Positions 24,167-33,566 of a DNA stretch of 64,000 nucleotides are shown here, piece after piece. Each line of letters opens with the position of its first letter. Positions within the stretch are counted from its first letter, which is position 1. The notes under the pieces were generated by a model, which saw only the letters and a program-made list of their open reading frames with translations, did not search any database and had not been told where the DNA came from. The position numbers and the translations under genes were made by a program. This DNA comes from Archaeoglobaceae archaeon. Its GTDB lineage: Archaea > Halobacteriota > Archaeoglobi > Archaeoglobales > Archaeoglobaceae. The stretch covers positions 62,001 through 126,000 of the forward strand of contig JALWDS010000004.1 of NCBI GenBank assembly GCA_027036775.1. The letters are read 5' to 3'.

Positions 24167-24391
24167 AGAACGGAGGAACTGGCTAAACTTCTTAGAAGAT
24201 TCGGTTACGAAATTGCGAGACAAACGGGGAATCATATTCGTCTTACTACCCATTTAAAGGGTGAACATCATATAACAATTCCTCGACATAAACCACTCAA
24301 AGTCGGAACTCTCAACTCAATCCTTAAGGACATTGCCAACCATTTGGGTATTGATAAGAGAAAGCTCATTGAAGAGTTATTTGGCAAATAG
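24155..24391 (+). CDS. HicA-like mRNA interferase toxin
   Basis: The 78-residue protein has the HicA double-stranded RNA-binding-like fold with the catalytic His region GNHIRLTTHLKGEHHITIPR and KVGTLNSILKDI. HicA toxins cleave mRNA and are neutralised by HicB. The only in-frame start is TTG 24155, because a TAA lies just upstream; there is no obvious ribosome site. It is separated from hicB by 78 bp, longer than usual for the pair. Confidence 0.82.
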   Translation: MRRARTEELAKLLRRFGYEIARQTGNHIRLTTHLKGEHHITIPRHKPLKVGTLNSILKDIANHLGIDKRKLIEELFGK

Positions 24392-24398
24392 CTCAAAA

Positions 24399-24890
24399 TT
24401 AAATTACTTTAACGAGTTCCTCACCTTCAAGGACGAACAGTTCGAAACCCAACTCCTTGGCCTTCGATTTAGCTCTTTCATCCTCTTTGGAAAGGGCGAA
24501 AATTACTCTCAACTTTCTATTCGCAAATACGGGATACCTTTTGGCGATTTCAAGTTTTTTCGCCACAACGTCCATTTTTTTCAACGCCCTCCTTGCATCG
24601 GTCTCTATTTCTGCTATTATCACTTCCCCCTCCCTTATTATCACCAAATCTGGCCTAAAACCAAGTTTGGATATCCTAGTCCCTCCCGATTCCACATACA
24701 CGTTGCCACCAAACGTTTCCATCAGCTTTCTTCTTATGTAACTGTGCTCAAATCCTTCCGAACCAACCTTTTCACCGTGCAGTGCAATTTTCAAGCTCTC
24801 TATCGCGTTCTCAATAGCTTTACTCTTTAAATCTTTGTTAATGTCCTCAAGCTCTTTCAAAATCCTCTTCAACCTCTCATGGACTTGCAT
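24399..24890 (-). CDS. PD-(D/E)XK nuclease-like protein
   Basis: The 163-residue protein has a helical N-terminus and a core RPDLVIIREGEVIIAEIETD followed by KK, which fits the PD-(D/E)XK pattern (Asp in RPDL, Glu-x-Glu in AEIET). This suggests a nuclease of the restriction/archaeal HJ-resolvase superfamily, but the fit is by eye. Its start lies inside the end of mutS (22-bp overlap), so the two are co-transcribed, which hints at a repair-linked role. Confidence 0.5.
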   Translation of the reverse strand: MQVHERLKRILKELEDINKDLKSKAIENAIESLKIALHGEKVGSEGFEHSYIRRKLMETFGGNVYVESGGTRISKLGFRPDLVIIREGEVIIAEIETDARRALKKMDVVAKKLEIAKRYPVFANRKLRVIFALSKEDERAKSKAKELGFELFVLEGEELVKVI

Positions 24891-27325
24891 CTTCTCACTA
24901 TCCTATCCAACACCACGAGGGCCTGAACAGGAGTTAGGCTGTTGACGTCTATGCTCGAAATCTCGTCTATCAAACTTCTATCCACTTGAGCGTTTAAGGA
25001 GTTGTAAACCTCGTAGGCCCTCTCAACAACCTCCTTGGGCAAAACCATTTCAGCTATCTTTATTCCGTAGCTCTCCTTACAGGCACCTCTCTTAATTTTT
25101 CTGTCGAACTCCAGCGTTTCCCCTTCGATTATGCGGAAGTGGTAGTTTTTAACACCGTCCAAAAGGTTTTCGAGTTCAGAGAGTTCGTGGTAGTGAGTCG
25201 CAAATAACGTTTTTGCCCCTATCTTGTGTATGTATTCCACTATGGCCCAAGCCAAGCTCAATCCGTCCTTCGTTCCGGTGCTCTTACCCACCTCGTCGAG
25301 CAAGATCAAGCTTCTCCTCGTGGCGTTTCTCAAAATCTGCCCCACCTCAGCTATCTCAACCATGAAACTGCTGTATCCTCTCGTTATGTCGTCAACTGTC
25401 CCTATCCTCGTAAATATCCTATCGACCACACCTACAACCGCATACCTTGCTGGAACGAAGCAACCGATTTGAGCCATTATAGTTATTAAGGCAGTCATTC
25501 TCAAGTAAGTTGACTTCCCGGCCATGTTCGGCCCAGTTATTATAAGAATTCTGCTGTCCTTCGTAAGCGTTACGTCGTTCGGAACGAACTTCGTAGTTAG
25601 TTCAACCGTCGGATGCCTTCCATCTTTAATTATTATTTCACTCCCATCGTTTACTTTTGGCTTAACGTAGTTGTATAAAACCGATATCTCGGCAAAGGTG
25701 GAGAGAACGTCAAGCTCCGCAACTTTGTGGGCACATTCCCTTATCTCCTCAACCCTCTTAGCAACCTCCTCCCTAACCTCGTTGAAAAGCTCATACTCCA
25801 AAGTCTTTATCCTCTCGTCGCAGGCTAAAATCTTCTCCTCTATCTCTTCAAGCTCCGGAATTGTGTATCTTTCGGCGTTCACGAGGGTTTGCTTTCTCTT
25901 GTAGTGTTTCGGAACAAACTTGAGCTTCGATTTGGGAACCTCTATGTAGTAACCCATCACGGTGTTGTAACCCACTTTCAGCTTATCTATGCCAGTTGAT
26001 CTCCTTTCCCTCTCCTCCAAATCCCTTATGAACTTCTCGTGATTTCTCTTTATCTCTCTGAGCTCGTCCAAATCCCTCGAATATCCTTCCCTTATTATTC
26101 CGCCCTCCTTCAAATTTAAAGGTGGATCGTCAACTATCGCCCTATCTATGAGATCAACCAAGTCCCTCAAAGCTTTCAAACCCTCAACAATCTCCCTCAA
26201 CTTTCTCGACTTGAAGCTGAAGTCCTTTAACCTCTCAACGGCCTTTAAGGAATTCTTCAAAGCCACCAAGTCTCTCGCGTTGGCCCTTCTGTATTCGACC
26301 CTGCTGACTATCCTTTCGAGGTCGTATATCTCCTTTAAAACCTCCCTCAAACTCTGTCTGAGAAAGCTCTTCTCGTAAAGCTCCTCGACAGCCTCAAGCC
26401 TACTTTCAATTTCGTCAACGTTTAAAAGTGGTCTCTGTAACCATCTCTTCAAAAGCCTGCTACCCATTGCGGTCACGGTTTTATCCAAAACCTCCATCAG
26501 AGTCCCTCTCCTGCTACCGTCTATCAAGTTCCTGAATATCTCCAAGTTCTTCAGCGTTGTAGAATCGAGGATCATGTAGTCCCTGCTCACATACTTCTGA
26601 AGCCTTATTGAAAGCTCTTTAACGAGTAGGTTGTCCTTAACGTATTTTAAAGCGGAACCGCATGCTTTGATACACTCCTCCTCCAAATCCAGCCTATCGA
26701 AATCCTGAACGCACTCCCTCAGTATCTCCAAGCATTTCCTCAGAGAGTAGTAATCCTCACCCAAAGTGTGAACCACGTTAACGTGCTTTTTCAACTCCTC
26801 GACATTTTCAAATCCCTCGGGAACTATGCACTCCACTGGTGAGAACTTCAGAATTTCCGCTATGACGTCGTCAAAGCTCTCAATTGCGGTCGTCAGAAAC
26901 TCGCCAGTTGAAACGTCTATGAACGCTACACCGTAAATTCTCCCCCTATATATAGACATCAAATAGTTGTTCTCCTTGGTCAAAAGCTCCTCCTCTATCA
27001 GAGTCCCGGGAGTTATAACCCTTACAACCTCCCTCCTTACCAAACCCTTAGCTTTGGAAGGGTCTTCGACCTGCTCGCATATTGCAACCTTGTATCCCTT
27101 CTCTATCAACCTCTTTATGTAGGGAAATACCGCGTGGTGAGGAACTCCAGCCATTGGATGCTTCTTATCTCTCGAAGTAAGAACTATACCGAGTTCCTGA
27201 GACGCAATTTTTGCGTCTTCGTCGAAAAGCTCGTAGAAGTCACCAACTCTGAAGAATAGTAGTGCGTCCTTGTATCTCTCCTTTATCCTATAGTATTGTC
27301 TCATCATTGGAGTTAGGCCTTCCAT
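24869..27325 (-). CDS. mutS: DNA mismatch repair protein MutS
   Basis: This is a full-length 818-residue MutS1. The N-terminal mismatch-recognition domain has VGDFYELF (Phe-x-Glu). The connector, lever and clamp follow, then the ABC ATPase with GPNMAGKSTYLR (Walker A), SLILLDEVGKST (Walker B/D-loop) and FATHYHEL. MutS is uncommon in hyperthermophilic archaea, and no mutL lies in this window. It is preceded by GNAT and followed by a nuclease-like gene that overlaps it. Confidence 0.95.
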   Translation of the reverse strand: MEGLTPMMRQYYRIKERYKDALLFFRVGDFYELFDEDAKIASQELGIVLTSRDKKHPMAGVPHHAVFPYIKRLIEKGYKVAICEQVEDPSKAKGLVRREVVRVITPGTLIEEELLTKENNYLMSIYRGRIYGVAFIDVSTGEFLTTAIESFDDVIAEILKFSPVECIVPEGFENVEELKKHVNVVHTLGEDYYSLRKCLEILRECVQDFDRLDLEEECIKACGSALKYVKDNLLVKELSIRLQKYVSRDYMILDSTTLKNLEIFRNLIDGSRRGTLMEVLDKTVTAMGSRLLKRWLQRPLLNVDEIESRLEAVEELYEKSFLRQSLREVLKEIYDLERIVSRVEYRRANARDLVALKNSLKAVERLKDFSFKSRKLREIVEGLKALRDLVDLIDRAIVDDPPLNLKEGGIIREGYSRDLDELREIKRNHEKFIRDLEERERRSTGIDKLKVGYNTVMGYYIEVPKSKLKFVPKHYKRKQTLVNAERYTIPELEEIEEKILACDERIKTLEYELFNEVREEVAKRVEEIRECAHKVAELDVLSTFAEISVLYNYVKPKVNDGSEIIIKDGRHPTVELTTKFVPNDVTLTKDSRILIITGPNMAGKSTYLRMTALITIMAQIGCFVPARYAVVGVVDRIFTRIGTVDDITRGYSSFMVEIAEVGQILRNATRRSLILLDEVGKSTGTKDGLSLAWAIVEYIHKIGAKTLFATHYHELSELENLLDGVKNYHFRIIEGETLEFDRKIKRGACKESYGIKIAEMVLPKEVVERAYEVYNSLNAQVDRSLIDEISSIDVNSLTPVQALVVLDRIVRRCKSMRG

Positions 27326-27378
27326 CCCGAGTGGAGTTTACCGAAGTGTATAAAATACCGATGATTTTTAAAGCGTTT

Positions 27379-27831
27379 TTATAATTTAAGAGTCATTCTG
27401 AGCCACCTACCCACCACTCCCCTCTCCTCGAATCCGAACCTCTTGTAGAATTCTATCGCCCTGAGATTTCCAACACCCACCCAGAGTTCAACAACATCTC
27501 TATTTCTTTCTCTGGCGTAATTCAACGCTCTCTCCATTAAAGCGGTCCCAATCCCCTTTCCCTGCCACTTCGGATGAACGAATATCTCGTGAATTTCCGC
27601 CACCTCTTCGCCTTCGAAAACGCTGAACCAGTTGCAATCACACGCGATAAATCCAACAGGATTGTCAGCGACGTATGTAAAAAATCCGTTTGGATCTCTC
27701 TTTAAAAGCCATCTGAAATACCATTTAACGTCCTTCTTGCTCGTGTATGCGTATTCCTCCAAACCTCTGTAAGCCTCTACGTAAACTTCTACGAAGTGTT
27801 TCTCGTCATCCTTCGTGACCCTTCTTATCAT
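27379..27831 (-). CDS. GNAT-family N-acetyltransferase
   Basis: The 150-residue GNAT protein has the acetyl-CoA pyrophosphate loop QGKGIGTALMERAL and the C-terminal NLRAIEFYKRFGFEERGV block. It resembles RimI-like acetyltransferases. The substrate cannot be assigned. It is about 70 bp from the divergent M20 peptidase gene and 53 bp upstream of mutS on the same strand. Confidence 0.85.
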   Translation of the reverse strand: MIRRVTKDDEKHFVEVYVEAYRGLEEYAYTSKKDVKWYFRWLLKRDPNGFFTYVADNPVGFIACDCNWFSVFEGEEVAEIHEIFVHPKWQGKGIGTALMERALNYARERNRDVVELWVGVGNLRAIEFYKRFGFEERGVVGRWLRMTLKL

Positions 27832-27904
27832 TGAGGCCTAAAGTTACGATTTGTTAATCAAGTTTTACCTCCAAAACTTTTAACACGAATCGCAACTCCG
27901 TAAC

Positions 27905-28888
27905 ATGGACGCGTTGAAGTTACTCAAAGAGCTCGTAGAAATTGAGTCTGAATCGGGAGAAGAGGATGAGATCGTGAGTTATCTGATTGAAATACTCTAC
28001 GAGTTTGAGCCCGTTGTCTTTGAGAAGTACAACACGAAGAACGTTCTCATAAATCAGAATGCTGATCTTTGGATCGTTACACATGTAGATACGGTTCCCG
28101 TGAAGAGAAAGTTCGAGTTCGATGGAGTTTACGCCTACGGAACGGGGTGTTGCGATGCGAAGGCGAGCGTGACCGCAATAGTGTTGGCTTTAAACGAGAT
28201 AGAGGATTTGAACTTCGGTATCGCCCTACTTTCGGATGAGGAGGAGGGGGGTTTGGGTTCCAGAGCGATCGTTGAGGAGTTCAAAAGGAGAAGGGCAATA
28301 GTAATGGAGCCTACGGAACTGAAGATTGCGAACAGACACTACGGTTGTTTGGAGATAGACGTTGAGTTCTTAGGTAGCTCCGCACACGGGGCCTATCCAG
28401 ACATGGGTGTGAATGCGATAGAAAAGGCAATGAAGGTCGTGAACGAGTTAAAGAAAATGGGTTTGTGCTTGATTCAGAGAATTGAGGGTGGTAGCTACGA
28501 ATACGTCGTTCCGGACAGGTGTTCCGTTAGGATCGATTTCGTAATCCCTCCAGAGGTCAAAGTCGATGAATTCGAAGAGAGAGTTCTGAACCTCTTGAAG
28601 GGCGAAAACTGCACTGTGGTTGAAAAAGCTCAAGGTTTCGTTAGCGGTGATGTTGTAAAGTTGTTGGAGATGGCCTTTGATAGAGCTGGATTGCCCATCG
28701 CTTACGGGGAAATGAGGTCTTGGACGGATGCAATAAACTTTAGAGAGGCTGGATGGGATGTCGTCGTTTTTGGTCCGGGAGAACTTCACCTCTGTCACAC
28801 GGAGAGGGAGAGGATAAGGATAGACGAAATCGTTAAAGCCAAAGATGTTTTGACCGCTTTGAACGAGATCATTCGAAGTAACTCTTAA
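27905..28888 (+). CDS. M20 family metallopeptidase (LysK/ArgE-like deacylase)
   Basis: The 327-residue protein shows the M20 metal ligands: THVDTVP (His, Asp), YGTGCCDAKA (bridging Asp), SDEEEGG (catalytic Glu pair), MEPTELKI and LHLCHTERERI (late His). The dimerisation domain contains GSSAHGAYPDMG. It is closest in style to archaeal [LysW]-lysine/ornithine hydrolases (LysK) and ArgE-type deacetylases of lysine/arginine biosynthesis, but no pathway neighbours are present. It overlaps the Tes gene end by 20 bp. Confidence 0.8.
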   Translation: MDALKLLKELVEIESESGEEDEIVSYLIEILYEFEPVVFEKYNTKNVLINQNADLWIVTHVDTVPVKRKFEFDGVYAYGTGCCDAKASVTAIVLALNEIEDLNFGIALLSDEEEGGLGSRAIVEEFKRRRAIVMEPTELKIANRHYGCLEIDVEFLGSSAHGAYPDMGVNAIEKAMKVVNELKKMGLCLIQRIEGGSYEYVVPDRCSVRIDFVIPPEVKVDEFEERVLNLLKGENCTVVEKAQGFVSGDVVKLLEMAFDRAGLPIAYGEMRSWTDAINFREAGWDVVVFGPGELHLCHTERERIRIDEIVKAKDVLTALNEIIRSNS

Positions 28889-31800
28889 CGTCGTACGTTT
28901 TTCTGTATATCTCGCTCTTCATCATTTTTTCAATAAACTCTTTTGTTCTAACATACTTATCTTTCTTGTAACTCCATTCAGGATGCAGTTTTTTCCACTC
29001 CTCCCAGCTGTAACTGAATTCTGGCTGAATTTTATCTCTGTAAAACTCGGGTATAACGTTGAAGGCACAGAACGGAACTACTCTTCCATCTGGCATTCCG
29101 TAGTGTATGACGCATCTCTCGGTTCTCTCCACGTCGTAGTTGTATTCGTCTTGGAAGTGCATCATTCCCAAGAATAGTGCTCTCTTGTGGAACTCTCCCA
29201 AGGCATCGTAGTTTCCGTGAAGGAGCGCGTTTTTGATCAAGTTAAGGACCTTCAAACTCTTCGGGGCTTTTGACTCGTCGTAGAACTTCTTTAAGAATTT
29301 CACGACCAAATCCGCGGACACCTTCATCCTTCCAAACCTCCCAATGTCCTTGTTTTTAATCTCCTCCGCCTTCTCCGCCAGATACTCCGCAAATCCGTCG
29401 ACATCTATGAACCTCGTTATAGGAATAACCCTGCCGTCATCCAGAAACACGTAGGTCGCACAACCGCAAGCGAAGTGGGACGTCATGTAGTAACGCCTGC
29501 CCAAGAAGGCGTCGAAGAACTTGGCAATGTATCCAGCGACTGGAACGGGATACCAGTCTTCGATCGCTATCGCCCCGTTCGTCTGATCCTCTATCAGTTT
29601 TAAAGCCCTCGGAATGGTTATTCTGAACATGGCCCTCTCCTCCTTCGGAACCCTTCCCACCATCGATACGGGCTGGAAGTTCACACCCCTGACGATGTCT
29701 ATGTGATTCAAGCCGAAGTTGATGATGTCACCCAGTTCGGAATCGTTTATATTTCTTATGAGGGTCGGAACCAAAACCAAACCCGGGCCGTTCGTATCTC
29801 TGATGTTTTTGAATATCAGAGGTATCTCCCAGTGGTTCTTCCAGTTCGTTATTGGGGTTACACCGTCAAAGCTCAGGTAGATCGTATTAACGCCCGCATC
29901 CCTTATAGCCTTGACGAGATCGATATCGAAGGCCAGCCTTATTCCATCGGTGTTGAGCTGAACGTGATCGTATCCCTCTTCTCTTGCAATTTTAATTATG
30001 TCTATCAAATCGTCTCTCAAGGTCGGTTCTCCTCCAGTTAGTTGGACTGCGTTGCAAGGCGGGTTCTCCTCCTTGGCCCTTCTGAGCATCAGCCTAATCT
30101 GGTCGAGGGTAGGTTCGTAGATTGGCTGTCCCTCCTTTGCGTAGAAGAAACAGTTGCTTATCAGAATTCCATCCGATGCAACGAACGCGTGGATTTCATC
30201 GACCTCCAAATCGTAAACGTATCCTTCGTAGTGATCGAAAGAAATCTCCTTTATAGGATCGATGTAGAAATCTCCCAACCTCTCAACTCTCGCATTTTTC
30301 CTCCTACTTAAGCCCTTAAGCTTTTTCCTATGTCCCTCCCTCAAGTCCATCATGTTTACGAGTTTGACCATGTCTCTTCCAGATACGTAAAGCTTGTAAA
30401 GTCCGTTGGACTCATGAATTCTTGAAAGTATTCCAAGAGATGCCAGTAGATAGGAAACGTCCCTTATTAAGTCCCTTGAAACGCTTGCATATCCAAAGCT
30501 CAAATGCCTCTCTCCTTTTCCGTTTCCATTGAACAAACCGCTGAGCAAAGCTTTTTTAGACTCTAACGGAAAGTTCAAGAACTGTTTGGGTAGCCTCTTG
30601 TTCTTAACACCCTCTGGAATTTCAAAAACGTATTTAAATATGAGCCTGAAAAGCCTACTGCCTATAACTATCTGCTTTGCTTTTCCTTCCCATTCTATGC
30701 CGTAAGGTAAACCAAGTTTCTCAAGGATGGAAACGATTTCCCTTTCGACATCCTCATGGGCGACTGTAATTCTCAGGTCTTTGCTTGTGTAATGTCCATC
30801 TGAAACGAAGTAGCCTATAAGCTTGGCAAGTTCTGGCGTGATTTCAATTTTAGAAGGAATTTCGTAGGGAGTTGCGTCTCTACCGAGTCTAAATTCTCCA
30901 TCAACCTCGCTTAAATCGTAAAAACATTTGAGGGGAATTGAATTGGCGTGTCTCCAATGGTAAATCTTTTCTCCGTAAACATCTTTCAACCCCGACAGAT
31001 TAAGATCTTCAATACCTCTAACGAACGTTTTCGCCTTCTCTTCCTCTGGTAAAACCTTAAATTCCTCTATTAGGTTTATTTCACTTAAACTCGTGTTTTT
31101 AAAGTTCCATAAAGCTATCAACTCGTCACCAACTTCTAATTCCTCGGCTCTCTTTAAAATGATCTCACCGTTTTCACGGACGAAAAATCTATGCTCTGGA
31201 GTGGTTCTTACTATCCTTCCACTCTTAGTCTTTATTTTAATGATTTTACCTGAGTATCTCCTTCTGAAGAATTTGTTCACTTTCCTCCATTCCGCTTTAC
31301 CATTCCTGAACGTTAAAACGAACATGTCGTTTGGAATTGCGTATTCCCCTTTAATTCCCTCAAACTCGAACTTATATTTAAAATCTAAATTTTTAACTAT
31401 GTCTTCGATTTTCATCAACCTCATGTTCCTTCCAGATTTGAAAAGTAGAAACTCGTCTCCCGGTAGGCAATACCAGCAACTCAAGTTGCAACGATTTGTT
31501 ACGACTATATTTAAAAGACAGGTGTGGGAGTAATGTCTCTTGCACAGACCGCATTCGAAGGGACAGTTGGCCCCACCGCTTTCAACGTGGTAGTTCTTCA
31601 AAACCTTCTCCTTGAAATGCCACCTCCTAAACCTCTCGAACGTTTCCAAATCCTCGTAGTAGAGTTCGGTTATAAGTCCTTCGGGACACTTCTTAGTTAT
31701 CCAAACCTTCCCATCCTTCTCCCAAACCACGGCGGGAACGACCTTCCTACTTTCCGGACATAGTGATTTCGTTCTGTGGGGGAGGGGTTTACCGTAACCG

Positions 31801-31940
31801 ACACTCGCCTTCCTTAAAAGCTCCTCAAAATCTCTTTCAGTTATTTCGGGATACCTAACCAGATCATCCTCTTTTATCTTGCTCGTTAAATATTTAAATT
31901 CCTTCGCACCCGTTGGAACTCCAGTGTAAACAAAATCCAT
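28869..31940 (-). CDS. tes: Tetraether lipid synthase (Tes)-like radical SAM protein interrupted by an intein
   Basis: After removal of a 439-residue intein the protein is about 584 residues. It has an N-terminal Cys region (KSLCPESRKVV, KKCPEG), CPFECGLCKRHYSHTCLLNI, the radical SAM core (CNLSCWY joined to CFFYAKEG, giving CxxxCxxC; QLTGGEPTLRDDL), and C-terminal Cys residues (FACGCATYVF, RCVIHYG, PFCAFNVIP). This matches the archaeal Tes/MJ0619 group, which joins phytanyl tails of archaeol lipids to make tetraethers. Start ATG 31940 (MDFVYTGVPTG) follows GGGGGG; the track start 31964 adds eight residues. The N-terminal site reads CPES, where I recall CPxC in relatives. Confidence 0.85.
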   Translation of the reverse strand: MDFVYTGVPTGAKEFKYLTSKIKEDDLVRYPEITERDFEELLRKASVGYGKPLPHRTKSLCPESRKVVPAVVWEKDGKVWITKKCPEGLITELYYEDLETFERFRRWHFKEKVLKNYHVESGGANCPFECGLCKRHYSHTCLLNIVVTNRCNLSCWYCLPGDEFLLFKSGRNMRLMKIEDIVKNLDFKYKFEFEGIKGEYAIPNDMFVLTFRNGKAEWRKVNKFFRRRYSGKIIKIKTKSGRIVRTTPEHRFFVRENGEIILKRAEELEVGDELIALWNFKNTSLSEINLIEEFKVLPEEEKAKTFVRGIEDLNLSGLKDVYGEKIYHWRHANSIPLKCFYDLSEVDGEFRLGRDATPYEIPSKIEITPELAKLIGYFVSDGHYTSKDLRITVAHEDVEREIVSILEKLGLPYGIEWEGKAKQIVIGSRLFRLIFKYVFEIPEGVKNKRLPKQFLNFPLESKKALLSGLFNGNGKGERHLSFGYASVSRDLIRDVSYLLASLGILSRIHESNGLYKLYVSGRDMVKLVNMMDLREGHRKKLKGLSRRKNARVERLGDFYIDPIKEISFDHYEGYVYDLEVDEIHAFVASDGILISNCFFYAKEGQPIYEPTLDQIRLMLRRAKEENPPCNAVQLTGGEPTLRDDLIDIIKIAREEGYDHVQLNTDGIRLAFDIDLVKAIRDAGVNTIYLSFDGVTPITNWKNHWEIPLIFKNIRDTNGPGLVLVPTLIRNINDSELGDIINFGLNHIDIVRGVNFQPVSMVGRVPKEERAMFRITIPRALKLIEDQTNGAIAIEDWYPVPVAGYIAKFFDAFLGRRYYMTSHFACGCATYVFLDDGRVIPITRFIDVDGFAEYLAEKAEEIKNKDIGRFGRMKVSADLVVKFLKKFYDESKAPKSLKVLNLIKNALLHGNYDALGEFHKRALFLGMMHFQDEYNYDVERTERCVIHYGMPDGRVVPFCAFNVIPEFYRDKIQPEFSYSWEEWKKLHPEWSYKKDKYVRTKEFIEKMMKSEIYRKTYDVKSYFE
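30153..31469 (-). other. Intein with LAGLIDADG homing endonuclease domain, 439 aa
   Basis: The intein starts at Cys (CLPGDEFLLF, block A) and has the TTPEH block B, two endonuclease motifs (LAKLIGYFVSDG and LLSGLFNGNG), block F (GYVYDLEVDEIHAFVASDG) and ends ILISN before the +1 Cys (block G). The junctions are unambiguous because joining the flanks rebuilds CNLSCWYCFFYAKEG. The residue before the terminal Asn is Ser rather than the common His, and the second endonuclease motif has Asn where the metal-binding Asp is expected. Confidence 0.92.
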
Positions 31941-31976
31941 GAAAATAAAACCCCCCGAAAGCATAAAGTTTTTTCC

Positions 31977-33536
31977 TTAACTTAGCACATCCCTAACGAT
32001 TACGTAAACCGCCGAGTCGACCTCATCTCTAACATCGAAATCCGCCTTTTCCCCCTTTAAAGCCTTCAAAATTACCCTTCCCCTCTCACCGCACACAACG
32101 TTACCGATCTGCCTCTTTATCCCGAAGTAAACCTTTCCGATAACGCTCTTCAGAACGAAAACGTCTCCTGCAAAATCTTCCAACTTCAAATTCTTTGCAA
32201 TCTCCTCAGCCTTGTCGAAGGCGTGCATGTAGTTTATCGCGTTCGTTCCGAAGTTTCTGAATACGAGAAATCCCAGAGCTCCGGCCTTCATGTAGTGTTC
32301 CATCGCCTCCTTCAACCTACCTTCCCTCTCCAAGATCTTGGCCTTTAGGAAGTAGTATTTTGCCTTCAAGTCCGGAGAAACCTCTTTAATTTTCTCTATC
32401 ATCGATAGAGTCTCCTTGGCCCTTTCGATTTTCTGGGTTGATACGTATAGGGAGGAGAGGTTGTTCAAGACTGTTGTGACTCCGTTAACGTCGTTCAGCT
32501 CGTTGTAGATTCTCAAAGCTTCCTTGTAAAATTTCTCCGCCTTTTCAAAATCCTTCGCCCTCGAATAGACGTAGCCCAAGTTGTTCACGATACTCGCAAC
32601 TGCCCTCATCCTCTCTCTATCTCTCTTAGCTTTGGAATGCTCCATCCTTAGAACGTCCATCAAACAGCTCTCAGCCTTACCGTAATCCCCCAAATCCAAG
32701 TAGAGAGAAGACAGAATCAGAAGAGCTTTTTCAGTTATTTCCTCATCCCTCCCGTAAGATTTGGCAATCAACTCCTTCAATTCTCCTTCGGCCTTCTTGT
32801 AATCGCCCTTGACGTAGTGCAGGTTTGCCAAGTTAAGCAGGACTCCCAAGTATCTCCTGTCGTTCTCATCGTAAAGCTTTAAAACCATGTTGTAGTAACG
32901 TTCCGCCTCTCTATACTTTTTGATTACCATGTAGAGGTTTCCCAGAGTCCCCAAAAGCTTGTCCTCCTCTTTAACCTTTCCTATGAGCTTTTCACCCACG
33001 AATATCAGCTTTTCGACACACCTGTGCCTACCGTATATCTCGTTGGCGCACCTCATGAAGAGTTCGAACGCCCTATCGTAATCTCCAACCATTACGTGGT
33101 GATAGGCCTTTTCAGCCATAACGTCTAAGCTTTCCTCGAAGTGGGAGTAGTATTCCAGAGCCTTTCTGTGATGACCTTCGGAGTTTTCCCAAATCAGGTC
33201 CTTAAGAGTTGAATCCATCACCATGTGGTTGTTTCTGACTTCAACCAAACCCAGATCGACGAAATCCCTAATCTTTTCGACGTCGTAAACCTTCTTCGCA
33301 ACCTCCAAGTCGATGGGCAAATCTATTACGGCCAACTCCTTCAAAACCTTCAAACCCTCACCGAATTTATCTTTTAAAACGTCCAACAACCTATCCCTTA
33401 TCTTTTTTTCAAAGTCCAAGTCTATCTCAATCCTTTCTCCCCTATCTATCGCCCTTTTAACCCTCTCTTCGGTCTCCTTTAAATAATCCAAGACGTCCCT
33501 CGCACCCAAAACTTCGGCAAGTTTCGCGTAATTCAT
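31977..33536 (-). CDS. Tetratricopeptide-repeat protein
   Basis: The 519-residue helical protein contains at least six TPR-like units between about residues 140 and 420 (for example LGNLYMVIKKYREAERYYNM, NNLGYVYSRAKDFEKAEKFY). These are protein-protein interaction scaffolds. The N-terminal about 120 residues are charged and may include a small winged-helix-like region. There is no signal peptide. It is followed, 12 bp after its stop, by the region upstream of the Tes start, so the two may share a transcript. The partner is unknown. Confidence 0.75.
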   Translation of the reverse strand: MNYAKLAEVLGARDVLDYLKETEERVKRAIDRGERIEIDLDFEKKIRDRLLDVLKDKFGEGLKVLKELAVIDLPIDLEVAKKVYDVEKIRDFVDLGLVEVRNNHMVMDSTLKDLIWENSEGHHRKALEYYSHFEESLDVMAEKAYHHVMVGDYDRAFELFMRCANEIYGRHRCVEKLIFVGEKLIGKVKEEDKLLGTLGNLYMVIKKYREAERYYNMVLKLYDENDRRYLGVLLNLANLHYVKGDYKKAEGELKELIAKSYGRDEEITEKALLILSSLYLDLGDYGKAESCLMDVLRMEHSKAKRDRERMRAVASIVNNLGYVYSRAKDFEKAEKFYKEALRIYNELNDVNGVTTVLNNLSSLYVSTQKIERAKETLSMIEKIKEVSPDLKAKYYFLKAKILEREGRLKEAMEHYMKAGALGFLVFRNFGTNAINYMHAFDKAEEIAKNLKLEDFAGDVFVLKSVIGKVYFGIKRQIGNVVCGERGRVILKALKGEKADFDVRDEVDSAVYVIVRDVLS

Positions 33537-33566
33537 GAAAGGCTTTGGGTAGGGGGTTCAAGAAAG

